A DNA stretch of 64,000 bases from NCBI GenBank assembly GCA_002163085.1, contig MAAJ01000006.1, positions 434,001 through 498,000 of the forward strand. Direction: 5' to 3'. The stretch is from Methylophaga sp. 42_25_T18. GTDB lineage: Bacteria; Pseudomonadota; Gammaproteobacteria; Nitrosococcales; Methylophagaceae. The position numbers and the translations under genes are program-made. Every line of letters begins with the position of its first letter. The first letter of the stretch is position 1. A model generated the notes under the pieces. It saw only the letters and a program-made list of their open reading frames with translations. It was not told where the DNA came from and did no database searches. Shown here one piece after another: positions 30,260-41,750 of the stretch.

Positions 30260-31585
30260 TTAACGTTTAGCCTGTTGGTCCAAAACCCTCAACCGTTCTA
30301 ACTTCTCAGCAATCTTAATCTCCAACCCCCGATTAACCGGCTGATAATACTGCTGCGGCTCCATCGACTCCGGAAAGTAATTCTCACCGGCAGCATACGC
30401 ATCAGGCTCATTATGAGCATAACGATATTCCTTGCCATACCCCAACTCACCCATCAACTTCGTCGGCGCATTACGTAAATGCAAAGGCACTTCATGTGAT
30501 CCCTGTGAGCGAACATCACTCATCGCCTGATTAAAAGCCATATAGACGGCATTACTCTTCGGTGCACTGGCTAAATAAATCACCGCTTGAGCAATCGCCA
30601 ATTCCCCTTCTGCCTTACCTAACTTTTCATAGGTATCCCATGCATCTAGGGCGATGGTTAAACCGCGGGGATCAGCATTGCCAATATCCTCTGATGCCAT
30701 CCGCACGACACGTCGCATCAAATAAATCGGGTCACAACCACCATCCAACATCCGACAGAGCCAATACAAGGCACCATCCGGCGACGAACCGCGTACAGAT
30801 TTATGCAAGGCTGAGATTTGATCATAAAAGGCTTCACCGCCTTTATCAAAGCGTCGTAAGGTACCAGACACAACTTCTGCTAAGTCATCTTCTTCAACGT
30901 TCGTTTGCCCTTTACTATCGGCCAAATCAATCGTGATCTCCAGCAAGTTTAAAACGCGTCTGCCATCACCATCAGCCGTTTGCGCCAATTCATCACGTAA
31001 TGCCTCGGGAAATTCAATACCTCGATCCCCTAGACCTACTTCTTCATTACTCATTGCCCGATCAATAATTTCACGCAGGTCTTCTTTTTCGAGTGACTTA
31101 AGCACATAAACTCGCGCCCTCGATAACAAGGCATTATTAAGTTCAAACGAGGGATTTTCAGTGGTGGCCCCAATAAAGGTAAAGGTGCCATCTTCAACGT
31201 AGGGCAGAAAAGCATCTTGTTGAGATTTATTAAAGCGATGCACTTCATCCACAAACAACAAGGTGCGACGACCTTGTTCTTGTTGTAACTGCTGCGCTCT
31301 AGCCACGGCGGCGCGCACTTCTTTTACGCCAGCTAATACTGCTGATATAGTAATAAACTCCATATCACAATAACCAGCAATCAATTTACCTAAGGTGGTT
31401 TTTCCGGTACCGGGCGGCCCCCAGAAAATCATTGAATGCGGCTGGCCTGAGGCGATGGCCTGTCGTAAGGGTTTACCTTCGGCTAATAGATGATGCTGAC
31501 CGATATAATCATCGAGGTTTTTAGGTCGCATCCTATCTGCAAGTGGACGGCCGGTTAAATCATCGATGTTTTCAAATAGGTTCAC
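30260..31585 (-). CDS. rarA: Replication-associated recombination protein RarA (MgsA)
   Basis: A 441-residue AAA+ ATPase related to clamp loader subunits that acts at stalled forks. Walker A is WGPPGTGKTTL (55-65), Walker B LLFVDEVHRFNKSQQDAFLP, and the C-terminal MgsA domain includes SVRGSSPDGALYWL. It overlaps the lolA stop by four bases, giving the common ftsK-lolA-rarA order. Confidence 0.95.
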   Translation of the reverse strand: MNLFENIDDLTGRPLADRMRPKNLDDYIGQHHLLAEGKPLRQAIASGQPHSMIFWGPPGTGKTTLGKLIAGYCDMEFITISAVLAGVKEVRAAVARAQQLQQEQGRRTLLFVDEVHRFNKSQQDAFLPYVEDGTFTFIGATTENPSFELNNALLSRARVYVLKSLEKEDLREIIDRAMSNEEVGLGDRGIEFPEALRDELAQTADGDGRRVLNLLEITIDLADSKGQTNVEEDDLAEVVSGTLRRFDKGGEAFYDQISALHKSVRGSSPDGALYWLCRMLDGGCDPIYLMRRVVRMASEDIGNADPRGLTIALDAWDTYEKLGKAEGELAIAQAVIYLASAPKSNAVYMAFNQAMSDVRSQGSHEVPLHLRNAPTKLMGELGYGKEYRYAHNEPDAYAAGENYFPESMEPQQYYQPVNRGLEIKIAEKLERLRVLDQQAKR

Positions 31586-32223
31586 AGACCCGAGTCACCC
31601 ACCACATCAACGCCTTCAGGTGGGGTAAAAACAAAAGCGTCCTCAACTAGCTCGATATTTTCTGCTACTTGCGAAAAAACCAAACGAGTACGTTGCTCGA
31701 AACTATCTCTCATAATCATTTGCTGTAGGCCAAATTCATCAAATGCCAAAGTCACAGTTTGAAAGTTTGATTCAACGTCTTTCGGCACCAATTCGACCCA
31801 TGACAAGCCATCATCAGAAGGAATATCCTTCAATATATAAGTATCTTCTGGTCGAGTTTCGCCGGACAGTAATGTTGCAGGTGTATCCGCTAAGGTTTCC
31901 AGTTGCGCTTTGACGGTCACTTGTTCTAAGTCAACATCATAAAACCAGATACGTTGTCCATCAGCCACAATATGTTGTGGGTAAGGTTCTAGATAGTCCC
32001 AGCGGAATTTACCTGGACGTTCTAATAAAAACAGCCCTTCCGCTTGTTCTATTATTTCTCCTTGCTGATCGACCACCGTTTGCGTAAAGCTGGCTTTGAA
32101 CGTCACTACTGACTCCACAAATACGTTTAATCTATCCGATGCAGACTCTGCGGCCATGGCTGAATACGACAATAACATCGTTATGATGGCAACAAGGCTT
32201 AGGTGATTTTTTTTAGTTGTCAT
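31582..32223 (-). CDS. lolA: Outer membrane lipoprotein carrier protein LolA
   Basis: A 213-residue periplasmic chaperone that ferries lipoproteins from LolCDE to LolB. I start it at ATG 32223 (MTTKKNHLSL), giving a proper signal peptide ending at SAMAAES; an upstream ATG at 32247 adds an odd N-terminus. The GLFLLERPGKFRWDY segment and the WFYDVDLEQVTV strand are typical. It lies between ftsK and rarA. Confidence 0.93.
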   Translation of the reverse strand: MTTKKNHLSLVAIITMLLSYSAMAAESASDRLNVFVESVVTFKASFTQTVVDQQGEIIEQAEGLFLLERPGKFRWDYLEPYPQHIVADGQRIWFYDVDLEQVTVKAQLETLADTPATLLSGETRPEDTYILKDIPSDDGLSWVELVPKDVESNFQTVTLAFDEFGLQQMIMRDSFEQRTRLVFSQVAENIELVEDAFVFTPPEGVDVVGDSGL

Positions 32224-32322
32224 AGAAATATTCCAAATTTTGAGCAAGTAAAAATTATTTTCTAACTTGATTTCGACCGTGGCAACAACAAAACGTTGCT
32301 CACTTTTTCTGTTTGTAACAAA

Positions 32323-34620
32323 TTAATCAGCTCTCGGCGGTGGCGCGAGCACTTCACGGCTACCATTGCCCTGCATGGCGGACACAATACCTGCGGCCTC
32401 CATGGCTTCAACAATGCGTGCAGCGCGGTTATAGCCAACTTTTAAACGACGTTGCACACCGGACACCGAAGCCCGACGACTTTCCGTCACAATTTGAACG
32501 GCTTGATCATACAATGCATCTTGTTCAGCATCACTGGCATCAGCAAAGTTCGACTCTTCATCACTACTTTGATCTTGGGTGATTTCTTCAAGGTAATTAG
32601 GCTGCGCATTTTTCTTCAAAAAATCGACCACTTGATGCACTTCATGATCATCAACAAAAGCACCATGCACTCGTTCAGGTAAGCCCGTTCCTGGTGGTAA
32701 ATACAACATATCACCTTGGCCCAGTAATTGTTCTGCCCCCATTTGGTCCAAAATGGTACGTGAATCAATCCGTGACGATACTTGGAATGCCATACGTGTC
32801 GGAATGTTCGCTTTAATCAAGCCCGTGATCACGTCAACTGATGGTCTTTGGGTGGCTAATATTAAGTGTATACCTGATGCGCGGGCTTTTTGTGCCAGAC
32901 GAGCAATTAGCTCCTCTACCTGTTTGCCGACCACCATCATCATGTCAGCCAACTCATCGATCACCACTACAATAAACGGCAAAGGCTCTAATATTGGTGC
33001 CGGTTCACCATCTACCAGATCGACAGTCGGATCTAATATAGGTTCACCACGGTCTATGGCTTCTTTCACCTTCTTGTTATATCCAGCAATATTTCGCACG
33101 CCCATGGCGGCCATCAGTGGATAACGACGTTCCATTTCTGCCACACACCAACGCAGAGCATTGGCCGCTTCTTTCATATCAGTGACCACGGGGGTTAATA
33201 AATGAGGAATATCTTCGTAAACGGACAGTTCCAACATTTTTGGATCGATCATGATCAGGCGGACTTCTTCAGGTGTCGCTTTATAAAGCAAGCTGAGGAT
33301 CATCGCATTAATGCCCACTGACTTCCCTGAACCAGTGGTGCCGGCCACCAATAAATGAGGCATTTTTTCTAAATTAACCACCACCGGCCGACCGGCAATA
33401 TCTTTACCCAAGGCCATCATCAATGGAGACTTGCTATTCTCGTATTCGGCACAGCCCAAAATCTCGCGTAAACGCACCATTTCACGGTGCTCATTGGGGA
33501 TCTCCAAACCCACAACAGGCTTGCCGGGGATAACTTCGACGATACGCACGCTGCTCACAGACAAGGCACGCGCCAAGTCTTTCGCCAAACCACTAATACG
33601 GCTGACTTTTATTCCTGCCGCAGGCTGTAATTCAAATCGTGTCACAACTGGGCCCGGCTGCACTTCAACCACCTGCACCTCAACACCAAAGTCTTTTAAT
33701 TTCAGCTCAACTTGACGAGACAACGCTTGCAAGACTTCTTCACTGTAGCCGCCCACACTAGCTTGTGGCATATCAAGCAAAGCCAAAGTTGGCATGCCTG
33801 GCTCTTCAGCATTTTCAAACAGCGGTACTTGCCGCTCTTTTTCTTCACGTTGGCTCGGCTCGGTCACTTTCAATACCGGTTCAACTCGTATTTTTTTGCG
33901 GTCTTTTATTTTGTCATTTTGTTCACGAAACGTTTGCTCACGCTGTTGGCGTGCATGGCGAGCCAAAAGATTCACTTTAAACTCGCGTAACCAACGGGCA
34001 GCATAAGTCATCACCAACATTGCTGCGGCGCCCAACCGATCGACCACCATTAACCATGACAGGCCGGTAAATAAGGTCACTCCGGTTAATAAAATAGCTA
34101 ATAATAATAAGGCGGTGCCCGCAGCGCCAAAGACAGCTTCAAAGCCATGACCAACCACTTCCCCTAAAACGCCACCCGCACCTAGAGGCAATAAGTCAGC
34201 GAAAGAAATAAGGCTCAATGTCGATAAACCACTAGCCGAGGCTAATGCCATCAACAGACCTACCGCTTTTATTACCCAGAAATGTAACGCGCTTTCACTA
34301 TCAGCGGTCTTACCCCAGCTAAATAATAACCAACCACTAAACGCCAGCATCAATGGTGATAAATAGGCTGGAAATCCAAAACCATATAACAGCGCATCAG
34401 CCAACCAAGCCCCCACTATTCCGCCTAAATTGACGATAAGATCATCGGTTCCGGTTGTTGACCAACCGGGATCTGCGGGTTGATATGACCATAATGACAA
34501 TAATAAGTAGCCTGCCAAGGCCAAAGCCAAAATCAGTGCCGCTTCACGCAGACGAAAGCCAACCGCGCCCGACGTGTCTTGCCGCTTCTCTTTATCGATC
34601 ACTCGTGTTGCCTGTGCCAA
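32323..34620 (-). CDS. ftsK: DNA translocase FtsK
   Basis: A 765-residue protein that pumps chromosomal DNA at the division septum and activates XerCD recombination. Four or five N-terminal membrane helices (about 25-200) are followed by a short linker. The RecA-like motor has Walker [12 protein letters not shown] near residue 432 and Walker [15 protein letters not shown]. The C-terminal winged-helix gamma domain (about 695-760) ends [20 protein letters not shown]. The linker is much shorter than that of E. coli FtsK. Confidence 0.95.
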   Translation of the reverse strand: MAQATRVIDKEKRQDTSGAVGFRLREAALILALALAGYLLLSLWSYQPADPGWSTTGTDDLIVNLGGIVGAWLADALLYGFGFPAYLSPLMLAFSGWLLFSWGKTADSESALHFWVIKAVGLLMALASASGLSTLSLISFADLLPLGAGGVLGEVVGHGFEAVFGAAGTALLLLAILLTGVTLFTGLSWLMVVDRLGAAAMLVMTYAARWLREFKVNLLARHARQQREQTFREQNDKIKDRKKIRVEPVLKVTEPSQREEKERQVPLFENAEEPGMPTLALLDMPQASVGGYSEEVLQALSRQVELKLKDFGVEVQVVEVQPGPVVTRFELQPAAGIKVSRISGLAKDLARALSVSSVRIVEVIPGKPVVGLEIPNEHREMVRLREILGCAEYENSKSPLMMALGKDIAGRPVVVNLEKMPHLLVAGTTGSGKSVGINAMILSLLYKATPEEVRLIMIDPKMLELSVYEDIPHLLTPVVTDMKEAANALRWCVAEMERRYPLMAAMGVRNIAGYNKKVKEAIDRGEPILDPTVDLVDGEPAPILEPLPFIVVVIDELADMMMVVGKQVEELIARLAQKARASGIHLILATQRPSVDVITGLIKANIPTRMAFQVSSRIDSRTILDQMGAEQLLGQGDMLYLPPGTGLPERVHGAFVDDHEVHQVVDFLKKNAQPNYLEEITQDQSSDEESNFADASDAEQDALYDQAVQIVTESRRASVSGVQRRLKVGYNRAARIVEAMEAAGIVSAMQGNGSREVLAPPPRAD

Positions 34621-34730
34621 TGTAATAATTCCAGTAACGCCAACGTATTAACGGCTGATCTTAACACAGCTTTTAGACTGTAACGCTTTACCAAATTAAC
34701 TGTGATAGGTACTCTAAAAACAAATACTAA

Positions 34731-35693
<963 letters not shown>

Positions 35694-35703
35694 CCACGAA
35701 CAA

Positions 35704-35730
35704 GGGCAGGTTTTTACCTGCCCTTTTTTA
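35704..35730 (+). terminator. Intrinsic terminator after trxB
   Basis: The stem GGGCAGG/CCTGCCC with a short TTTTTA loop is followed by six T. The ribosome site of the next gene (GAGGAG) begins within four bases of the T-run, so the stress-protein gene is read by readthrough or from a promoter upstream of the hairpin. Confidence 0.88.
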
Positions 35731-35744
35731 TGAGGAGTAAAGCC

Positions 35745-36188
35745 ATGTCTAACTACCAACATATTTTGATCGCGGCGGACTTTTCAACCCACAACACACT
35801 CGTGTGTGAGAAAGCGCGTGAAATAGCTGACCGTAATCAAGCTAAATTAAGCATTTGCCATATCGTCGAAGATTACCCCATCACTGACTTTGCCTACGAA
35901 CCGATGATCAGTGTCGATATTGATATGCGTGATGCCTTATTAGGTTCAGGCAAGAAACAAATCGCTGAATTAGCAAAAATCATTGATATTCCTGCAGAGA
36001 ATCAATGGGTCGAGTTTGGCAACCCTAATCACGACATCGTCCGTCTTGCCGAAGAAAACAAGGTTGACTTGATTGTGGCAGGCTCTCATGGTCGTCACGG
36101 TATTCAGCTTCTTCTAGGCTCAACCGCGAATGGTATTTTGCACCACGCAAAATGTGATGTCTTAGCCGTGCGCCTACAAGATAATTAA
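35745..36188 (+). CDS. Universal stress protein A family
   Basis: A 147-residue UspA-fold protein from ATG 35745, placed by GAGGAG nine bases upstream; the frame from 35730 lies in the terminator. The N-terminal YQHILIAADFS and the nucleotide-binding C-terminal VAGSHGRHGIQLLLGSTANGILHHA (G-2x-G-9x-G-S/T type) point to an ATP-binding-like Usp. It probably serves stress endurance; its partner is unknown. Confidence 0.9.
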   Translation: MSNYQHILIAADFSTHNTLVCEKAREIADRNQAKLSICHIVEDYPITDFAYEPMISVDIDMRDALLGSGKKQIAELAKIIDIPAENQWVEFGNPNHDIVRLAEENKVDLIVAGSHGRHGIQLLLGSTANGILHHAKCDVLAVRLQDN

Positions 36189-36241
36189 GTCGTTATTGCT
36201 CATTTCCCTACTACTTTCCAAACTATAAATTTGGAGCCGGC

Positions 36242-36286
36242 ATGATCGCTCGAACCGCACCAGATCTATTCGCACACAAACATTAA
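36242..36286 (+). CDS. Candidate 14-residue leader peptide upstream of the diguanylate cyclase gene
   Basis: This small frame (MIARTAPDLFAHKH) has GGAG at seven-base spacing from its ATG. Its stop lies in the loop of a GCACAC/GTGTGC hairpin (36272-36292). It is in the 284-base gap before the diguanylate cyclase gene, which otherwise holds nothing recognisable. It may be chance; the support is only the ribosome site and hairpin. Confidence 0.25.
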   Translation: MIARTAPDLFAHKH

Positions 36287-36472
36287 GTGTGCTCCATTCG
36301 AATTGTCTGCCAATAAAAGCGCTATTTATCAGTGACATCAAAGCCATAAACGATTAATATAGCGCCACTCGCCAAATTGCATGACTCCAACGCACCGAAT
36401 CATCAGATGGACGGTAGAGAATTATCAAGGAAATAGATAATAATTTCATTTGCGTTGCGAAAGAGAGTCACC

Positions 36473-37513
36473 GTGTCAAAAATAGCGTCCTTCCCCCCAA
36501 GATATGATCATATCGCTCAAAAAGCATCTGAAAATCTAAGACTCGCTTTACCACTCATTAATAAACATAAAACACCGGTTAACCCAGTTAATTATGCAGT
36601 TTGGTATGAATATGTTTCGGGCGAAAATCAACAGTTAAACTCCGCCATTGATACACGCTTAAATAAAAATGAAGCCATCACCGACGAAATAACCCAGTAC
36701 TTATACGAAAAATTCGTATTAATGGGAATGCCAGAGCGGATTGAAAAAACCAGCAGTGGCATGCATTTAATTGTTGATAATACGATGAAAAACATCAATA
36801 AAGCTGAAGCTAAAGCTGGGGCTTGTGCGACAGACTTAAACAACAGTCGTGATCAGCTTAATGGCTTAAATGACGTCGAAGACTTAAAAAGTGTAATCAC
36901 TGATATTTTGTCGCAAACACAAATGCTTACCGACTCAAGTAATGATCTAAAACAAGAGCTGGCAAAATCAACCCAAGATATGATTGCTCTAAAAACAGAG
37001 TTAGAAGAAGTTAAAAAAGCAGCGTTAACTGATGGTTTGACTGGCCTGCTAAATCGCGGCGCGTTTAATCAAGAACTAGAAAAGCTTTGTGGTAGAGGTA
37101 ACATTGAAGTATCCCTTATCCTCTTCGACTTGGATCACTTTAAAAACATCAACGATACCTATGGTCACTTGCTTGGTGACAAAGTCATCCAGTTTTTTGC
37201 CGGAATATTAAAAAAACACGGTAAAAACATTCACCCCGTCGCCCGTTATGGTGGGGAAGAAATGGCGATGATTATGCTAAATACCAAACCTAGCGCTGTA
37301 CTCGAAACTGCAGAGGCTATTCGACTAGCCTTCGCTAACAGCAAACTTAAGAAAAAAGGTAGCGAAGAAATAATCGGGCCCGTATCTGTCTCGATAGGTA
37401 TCAGTAAGCTGGTTGCCGAAGATTCACCAAATTCAATTATCGATCGTGCCGATCAAGCGCTATATCTATCTAAGGCCAATGGCCGCAATCAGGTTAGTGT
37501 TTTAGATCATTAA
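36473..37513 (+). CDS. Diguanylate cyclase (GGEEM-type GGDEF domain)
   Basis: A 346-residue soluble protein. I place the start at GTG 36473, five bases after AAGAGAG; TTG at 36455 is possible. The N-terminal ~170 residues are helical with NPVNYAVWYEYVSG, common in a family of cytosolic cyclases, and a coiled coil leads into the GGDEF domain (about 190-345). The active-site motif is RYGGEEMAM (GGEEM), which keeps the catalytic glutamates, so cyclase activity is expected. Its end overlaps the convergent cytochrome gene by four bases. Confidence 0.87.
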   Translation: MSKIASFPPRYDHIAQKASENLRLALPLINKHKTPVNPVNYAVWYEYVSGENQQLNSAIDTRLNKNEAITDEITQYLYEKFVLMGMPERIEKTSSGMHLIVDNTMKNINKAEAKAGACATDLNNSRDQLNGLNDVEDLKSVITDILSQTQMLTDSSNDLKQELAKSTQDMIALKTELEEVKKAALTDGLTGLLNRGAFNQELEKLCGRGNIEVSLILFDLDHFKNINDTYGHLLGDKVIQFFAGILKKHGKNIHPVARYGGEEMAMIMLNTKPSAVLETAEAIRLAFANSKLKKKGSEEIIGPVSVSIGISKLVAEDSPNSIIDRADQALYLSKANGRNQVSVLDH

Positions 37514-37788
37514 AACTTATAAAACGTTTCTGACAAATACTTCACCACCATCGCTCGCTGCTCATTAGACCAGTTGGCATCTGCCGCTACCGCGCAGCCT
37601 TTTACTCGTTTTTGCAAGGCGGGGAACGTAGTGACTTTATGATTTGTTCTTGTATATAAGCTATTTGCATCGCCCCCGCTTATCGAAGCGTGACACTGCA
37701 GACAACTTTCATCATGCAGTGCTTGTCCTTGTGCCAATACCAACGGCGATATCAGCACAAATAAACAACTGAGTAATACTACTTTCAC
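37510..37788 (-). CDS. Small periplasmic monoheme cytochrome c
   Basis: A 92-residue protein starting with GTG at 37788, directly after the M48 protease stop. A signal peptide ends near VLAQGQ. A heme site CLQCH lies at about residues 29-33, and a C-terminal methionine in QRAMVVKYL is a likely ligand. It resembles short cytochromes c with a C-terminal helix. Its redox partner is unknown. Probably co-transcribed with the protease. Confidence 0.78.
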   Translation of the reverse strand: MKVVLLSCLFVLISPLVLAQGQALHDESCLQCHASISGGDANSLYTRTNHKVTTFPALQKRVKGCAVAADANWSNEQRAMVVKYLSETFYKF

Positions 37789-39033
37789 TTAAGCCTTATT
37801 GGCCTGCAAATGTGCAACCCGCAAGGTAGCAGGCGGATGAGAGTCATAAATGGCAGAAACCAATGGATCCGGCGTCAAGGTACTCGCATTTTCCTGATAT
37901 AACGCCACTAATGCCTTAATCAAGTGTTCGCTGCTGGAAACTGAAGCCGCATAATCATCCGCTTCATATTCATATTTACGAGATAAAGCCGTCATCATCG
38001 GATGTAAAAAGAAGCTAAATACCGGAATGACCATCATAAATAAAACTAACGCCATGGCATTACTTTCTGTCGTTACGCCAAGTCCAGTGTAAAACCAAGA
38101 TTCCGCTGAAGCCCAGCCCAATGCTGCTAAACCAATTAAGCTAAGAACAGCCATCACGCCCATATTTTTCATCACATGTTTACGACGGAAGTGACCTAAT
38201 TCATGTGCCAGTACTGCTTCGATCTGATCTTCATCCAAAGTTTTGAGCAAGGTATCAAAAAAGACAATACGTTTATTGTTGCCTAGACCGGTGAAATAAG
38301 CATTGCCATGACCTGAGCGGCGCGAACCATCCATCACGTAGATACCTTGGCTTTTAAAACCACAGCGAGCCAGTAGGCCTTCAACACGTGCTTTTAATTG
38401 CTCATCTTCTAAGGGTGTGAATTTATTGAATAAAGGCGCAATAAAGGCGGGATATGCCCACATCATTAACAAGCCAAAGCCTATCCATGCAGCCCATAAA
38501 TAAAGCCACCAATACTCACCAGTGCTATTCATCAACCACAGAGCAGCCCATATTAATGGCGCGCCGAGTGCAATCATTAATAAAGTTTGTTTGGCTAAAT
38601 CAGATAAAAATAATGTTGGCGTATTGTTATTAAAACCAAAACGCTCTTCCAGTACAAATGTCTTATACCAAGATAACGGCAATTCTATTAATGAGCCAAT
38701 AATAAAAAAGCTCAACATAAAGATAATGCCTGTTACCGCATCAGGTAACCCTAGACTCAACCATGCATCTGACAATACCGCGAGCCCACCACCTAAGGTC
38801 CAAGCAACCAATAAAATCATGCCAAATACACTCTCAATTCGGCCAAGCTTGCCTTTCGCCTGAGTGTAGTCTGCTGCCTTTTGATGGGCATCCAAACTTA
38901 CCTCAGCTTTAAATGCTTCAGGAATTTTATCTCGATGGGCAAATACATGGCGACCTTGACGTAAGGACAACCACAACTCGATTCCCGTCATTAAAATTAA
39001 CGCTATTAGAAAAACCCACGTAAACTCATTCAT
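37789..39033 (-). CDS. M48 family (Ste24/CAAX-like) membrane metalloprotease
   Basis: A 414-residue integral membrane zinc protease. The N-terminal CAAX-prenyl protease 1-type region has several membrane helices and SWYKTFVLEERFGFNNNTP. The catalytic HELGHFRRKH is near residue 276, and the third zinc ligand is in KYEYEADDYA. Bacterial members take part in envelope proteostasis. It is distinct from HtpX, which is shorter. Divergent from orn. Confidence 0.92.
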   Translation of the reverse strand: MNEFTWVFLIALILMTGIELWLSLRQGRHVFAHRDKIPEAFKAEVSLDAHQKAADYTQAKGKLGRIESVFGMILLVAWTLGGGLAVLSDAWLSLGLPDAVTGIIFMLSFFIIGSLIELPLSWYKTFVLEERFGFNNNTPTLFLSDLAKQTLLMIALGAPLIWAALWLMNSTGEYWWLYLWAAWIGFGLLMMWAYPAFIAPLFNKFTPLEDEQLKARVEGLLARCGFKSQGIYVMDGSRRSGHGNAYFTGLGNNKRIVFFDTLLKTLDEDQIEAVLAHELGHFRRKHVMKNMGVMAVLSLIGLAALGWASAESWFYTGLGVTTESNAMALVLFMMVIPVFSFFLHPMMTALSRKYEYEADDYAASVSSSEHLIKALVALYQENASTLTPDPLVSAIYDSHPPATLRVAHLQANKA

Positions 39034-39142
39034 ATTAATTATCTTTTATATACCAATTAAAACATTCAATGCCATGCAGATTAGCCTTTGATACAATCTC
39101 TGGCAAGTAAGTTCACCGAAATAACATAAAAAGACGGACATC

Positions 39143-39703
39143 ATGGCCAAAAGTAAAAAAAACCTAATTTGGATCGACCTGGAAATGACCGGTCTCGATA
39201 CTAACAACGATGCTATTATCGAAATTGCAACCGTTGTCACCGATGGTGATCTAAATATTCTCGCTGAAGGGCCGATTTTAGCGATTAAACAATCAGATGC
39301 AGCTCTGGAAGCCATGGATGCATGGAACACACGCCAACATGGGGGCTCGGGGCTAACGGAACGTGTTCGCAACAGCACCCTGAATGAAGCTGAAGCTGAA
39401 CGCCAAACATTAGACTTTCTCGAAAAATATGTTCCTGCTGGTGTATCACCTATGTGCGGTAACAGCATCTGTCAGGACCGTCGTTTTATGGCACGGTGCA
39501 TGCCTGAACTTGAAGCCTATTTCCACTACCGAAATTTGGATGTCAGCTCGCTAAAAGAACTTGCGCGTCGCTGGGCTCCTAAGGTTGAAAAATCCTTTAA
39601 GAAAAAGTCCTCTCACCTAGCTATGGATGATATTAAAGACTCGATTCGCGAATTAGAACATTACCGAGAGCACTTTATCAAATTGCCTGAAAAACCAGCA
39701 TAA
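39143..39703 (+). CDS. orn: Oligoribonuclease
   Basis: A 186-residue DEDDh 3'-5' exoribonuclease degrading very short RNAs, including pGpG from c-di-GMP turnover. Motifs are [37 protein letters not shown] and the C-terminal [11 protein letters not shown](R)EL. Given three GGDEF proteins nearby, its pGpG role is relevant, though proximity is likely coincidental. Confidence 0.96.
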   Translation: MAKSKKNLIWIDLEMTGLDTNNDAIIEIATVVTDGDLNILAEGPILAIKQSDAALEAMDAWNTRQHGGSGLTERVRNSTLNEAEAERQTLDFLEKYVPAGVSPMCGNSICQDRRFMARCMPELEAYFHYRNLDVSSLKELARRWAPKVEKSFKKKSSHLAMDDIKDSIRELEHYREHFIKLPEKPA

Positions 39704-39842
39704 CGATCGAAGCTGCACCTACAAGATGACTTAACATTGACCGTGAAGACATAAATAACAGTAGGACAGCTTCATTGCCCCTTTTCTAGTTGTTATGTTA
39801 ACTTAGCGGTGCGAGTTCCTGTTTTTATATAAAGGTGGGTTA

Positions 39843-41711
39843 ATGATGCGACGCCAACTAATTTCACCATTATGGCTCGCAGTTAATTATTTCTTTTTAA
39901 TTTTATGGTTTCCGTTTGCAGCCGCAGATGAACTCATTCTTAACCAAGATGTTGACCAAGCCATATCACTTACACCCTATTACCAAGTCCATGTTGATCC
40001 ACTGCATGACTTAACCATCCACACGCTCCTATCATCTCAAAGCTCGACCAATTTCCAGCCTATCATTGATAGCAAGGTTAACCTTGGTTTTAAAGCAGAA
40101 ACATACTGGTTTAAAGTGAAAATTATCAATGCAAGCAGTGAAGACATACAGCCGCTACTTGAATTCGACTACCTCCTGCTTGATGATCTAAGCCTATATA
40201 TCGTTAACAATGCCAGTAACGAAATCATCGCCAGATATGACGCTGGAGATATGCTGCCCTTTGCTGAGCGGCACTACTATGATCCTAATTTTATTTTTCC
40301 TGTCACATTAGCGGCAAATTCAATTACTGACGTGTATCTACGTATTCGTACTGAAGGCAGTATGTTTGCTGGCAGCTCATTACAACATCAGGAGGGTCAC
40401 CTACAACAAAGTCGAATGAAAAGCTTCTACATCAACCTATACTTGGGTATTTTAATCGCTTTAATTGCTTATAACTTCCTGCTTTTTATTTCCATAAAAC
40501 AAAGCCACTACTTTTACCTTATCTTGGTTGGCGGCTCTATATTACTCGCGACGGGCTCACTTAATGCCGTCTGGTTTGAATTGATATGGCCAAATTCACC
40601 TCGGTGGCATAATTTATCGATAACGTTCGGCTTTGCTATGACCGGCATGTTTGCTGCGGCATTCTCACGCAACTTTTTACATACTGCAGCTGAAGCTAAA
40701 AGCGTCGACTTTATATTTAGGGCATTAATTTTTGTTTTTGCCCTATTAGCATTAGCTAGCTTAGCTTTACCGCTGTTCTATATTGCACCTCTTGTCTCAA
40801 TATTTGCCATTATTCTGGCCACAATTTCCATTTTGGCTGCCATTGCTTTGAGCCTAAAGGGTAAGCGCTATGCCCAGGTTTATTTATTTGCTTGGCTCAG
40901 CCTGATGCTGGGCGTTGCTCTGTTTTCAGCTAAAAACTTAGGTTGGTTACCGAGTAATATTTACACACGCTATAGCTTTGAGATTGGCAGTGCTTTAAGC
41001 ATGTTGCTATTTTCACTTTCCCTCGCCGAACGGTTCAAGTTTTTTCAACAAGAAAATGACAATTCGCGCCAAGAGGCATTTCAAAGTCATAGCAAATTAA
41101 TTCATGCATTACGAAATAGCGAGCAAGAACTTAATCATCGCGTCAAAGATCGGACTGAAGCCTTAGAAAAAGCCAATGCTACACTCCAAAATCAAGAAGC
41201 AAAATTACAACGTTTAGCTCACTTTGACCCCCTAACCGGTTTAGCAAACCGCTTCTTAGTCACTCAAGAGTTAACCTTATTACTTGCTCACTGCAAACGC
41301 GAAGAATCAAAACTAGCGGTGTTGTTTTTAGACTTGGATGGTTTCAAGCAGATTAATGACCAATATGGCCATAAAGCAGGAGATGAATTACTGGTAGCAA
41401 CTGCGGATAAACTTCGTTACATTCTCCGTGATAGTGATGTAATTGGTCGGTTTGGTGGTGATGAATTTATTGTCATCATCGATACCAGCGATGGTAATAT
41501 TAATCCTGAAGAAGTCGCCGATAAAATCAAAGCCACGATAAATCACCCCGTTGCTATCAATGGCATCTCCGCAGAAATTGGGGTAAGTATTGGCATTGCC
41601 ATCTATCCTGATACAGCTTTAGATGTTGATTCACTTCTTAGTATTTCTGACCGAGAAATGTACAAAAATAAACAGCAGAAAATTGATCCCGTTGTTACTA
41701 CCCCCCGTTGA
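39843..41711 (+). CDS. 7TMR-DISM diguanylate cyclase
   Basis: A 622-residue membrane signalling protein behind AAAGGTGG; the two adjacent ATGs are equivalent. A signal segment precedes a periplasmic 7TMR-DISMED2 domain (about 30-185), seven membrane helices (195-400) and a coiled coil (410-460). A GGDEF domain follows with HFDPLTGLANR and the active site GRFGGDEFIVI. The sensory domain probably binds a carbohydrate or similar ligand. An active cyclase is expected. Confidence 0.92.
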   Translation: MMRRQLISPLWLAVNYFFLILWFPFAAADELILNQDVDQAISLTPYYQVHVDPLHDLTIHTLLSSQSSTNFQPIIDSKVNLGFKAETYWFKVKIINASSEDIQPLLEFDYLLLDDLSLYIVNNASNEIIARYDAGDMLPFAERHYYDPNFIFPVTLAANSITDVYLRIRTEGSMFAGSSLQHQEGHLQQSRMKSFYINLYLGILIALIAYNFLLFISIKQSHYFYLILVGGSILLATGSLNAVWFELIWPNSPRWHNLSITFGFAMTGMFAAAFSRNFLHTAAEAKSVDFIFRALIFVFALLALASLALPLFYIAPLVSIFAIILATISILAAIALSLKGKRYAQVYLFAWLSLMLGVALFSAKNLGWLPSNIYTRYSFEIGSALSMLLFSLSLAERFKFFQQENDNSRQEAFQSHSKLIHALRNSEQELNHRVKDRTEALEKANATLQNQEAKLQRLAHFDPLTGLANRFLVTQELTLLLAHCKREESKLAVLFLDLDGFKQINDQYGHKAGDELLVATADKLRYILRDSDVIGRFGGDEFIVIIDTSDGNINPEEVADKIKATINHPVAINGISAEIGVSIGIAIYPDTALDVDSLLSISDREMYKNKQQKIDPVVTTPR

Positions 41712-41750
41712 TTCTGTATTTAACTTTATATATTACTACCCCTTCGACTA

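Noticed and set aside
33712-34006. Plus-strand frames of 70-92 residues over ftsK
   Set aside because: Antisense to the FtsK linker region; three overlapping frames in different phases indicate compositional shadows.
39046-39468. 140-residue minus-strand frame over orn
   Set aside because: Antisense to the clear oligoribonuclease gene, Arg/Ser-rich with no domain; a shadow frame.
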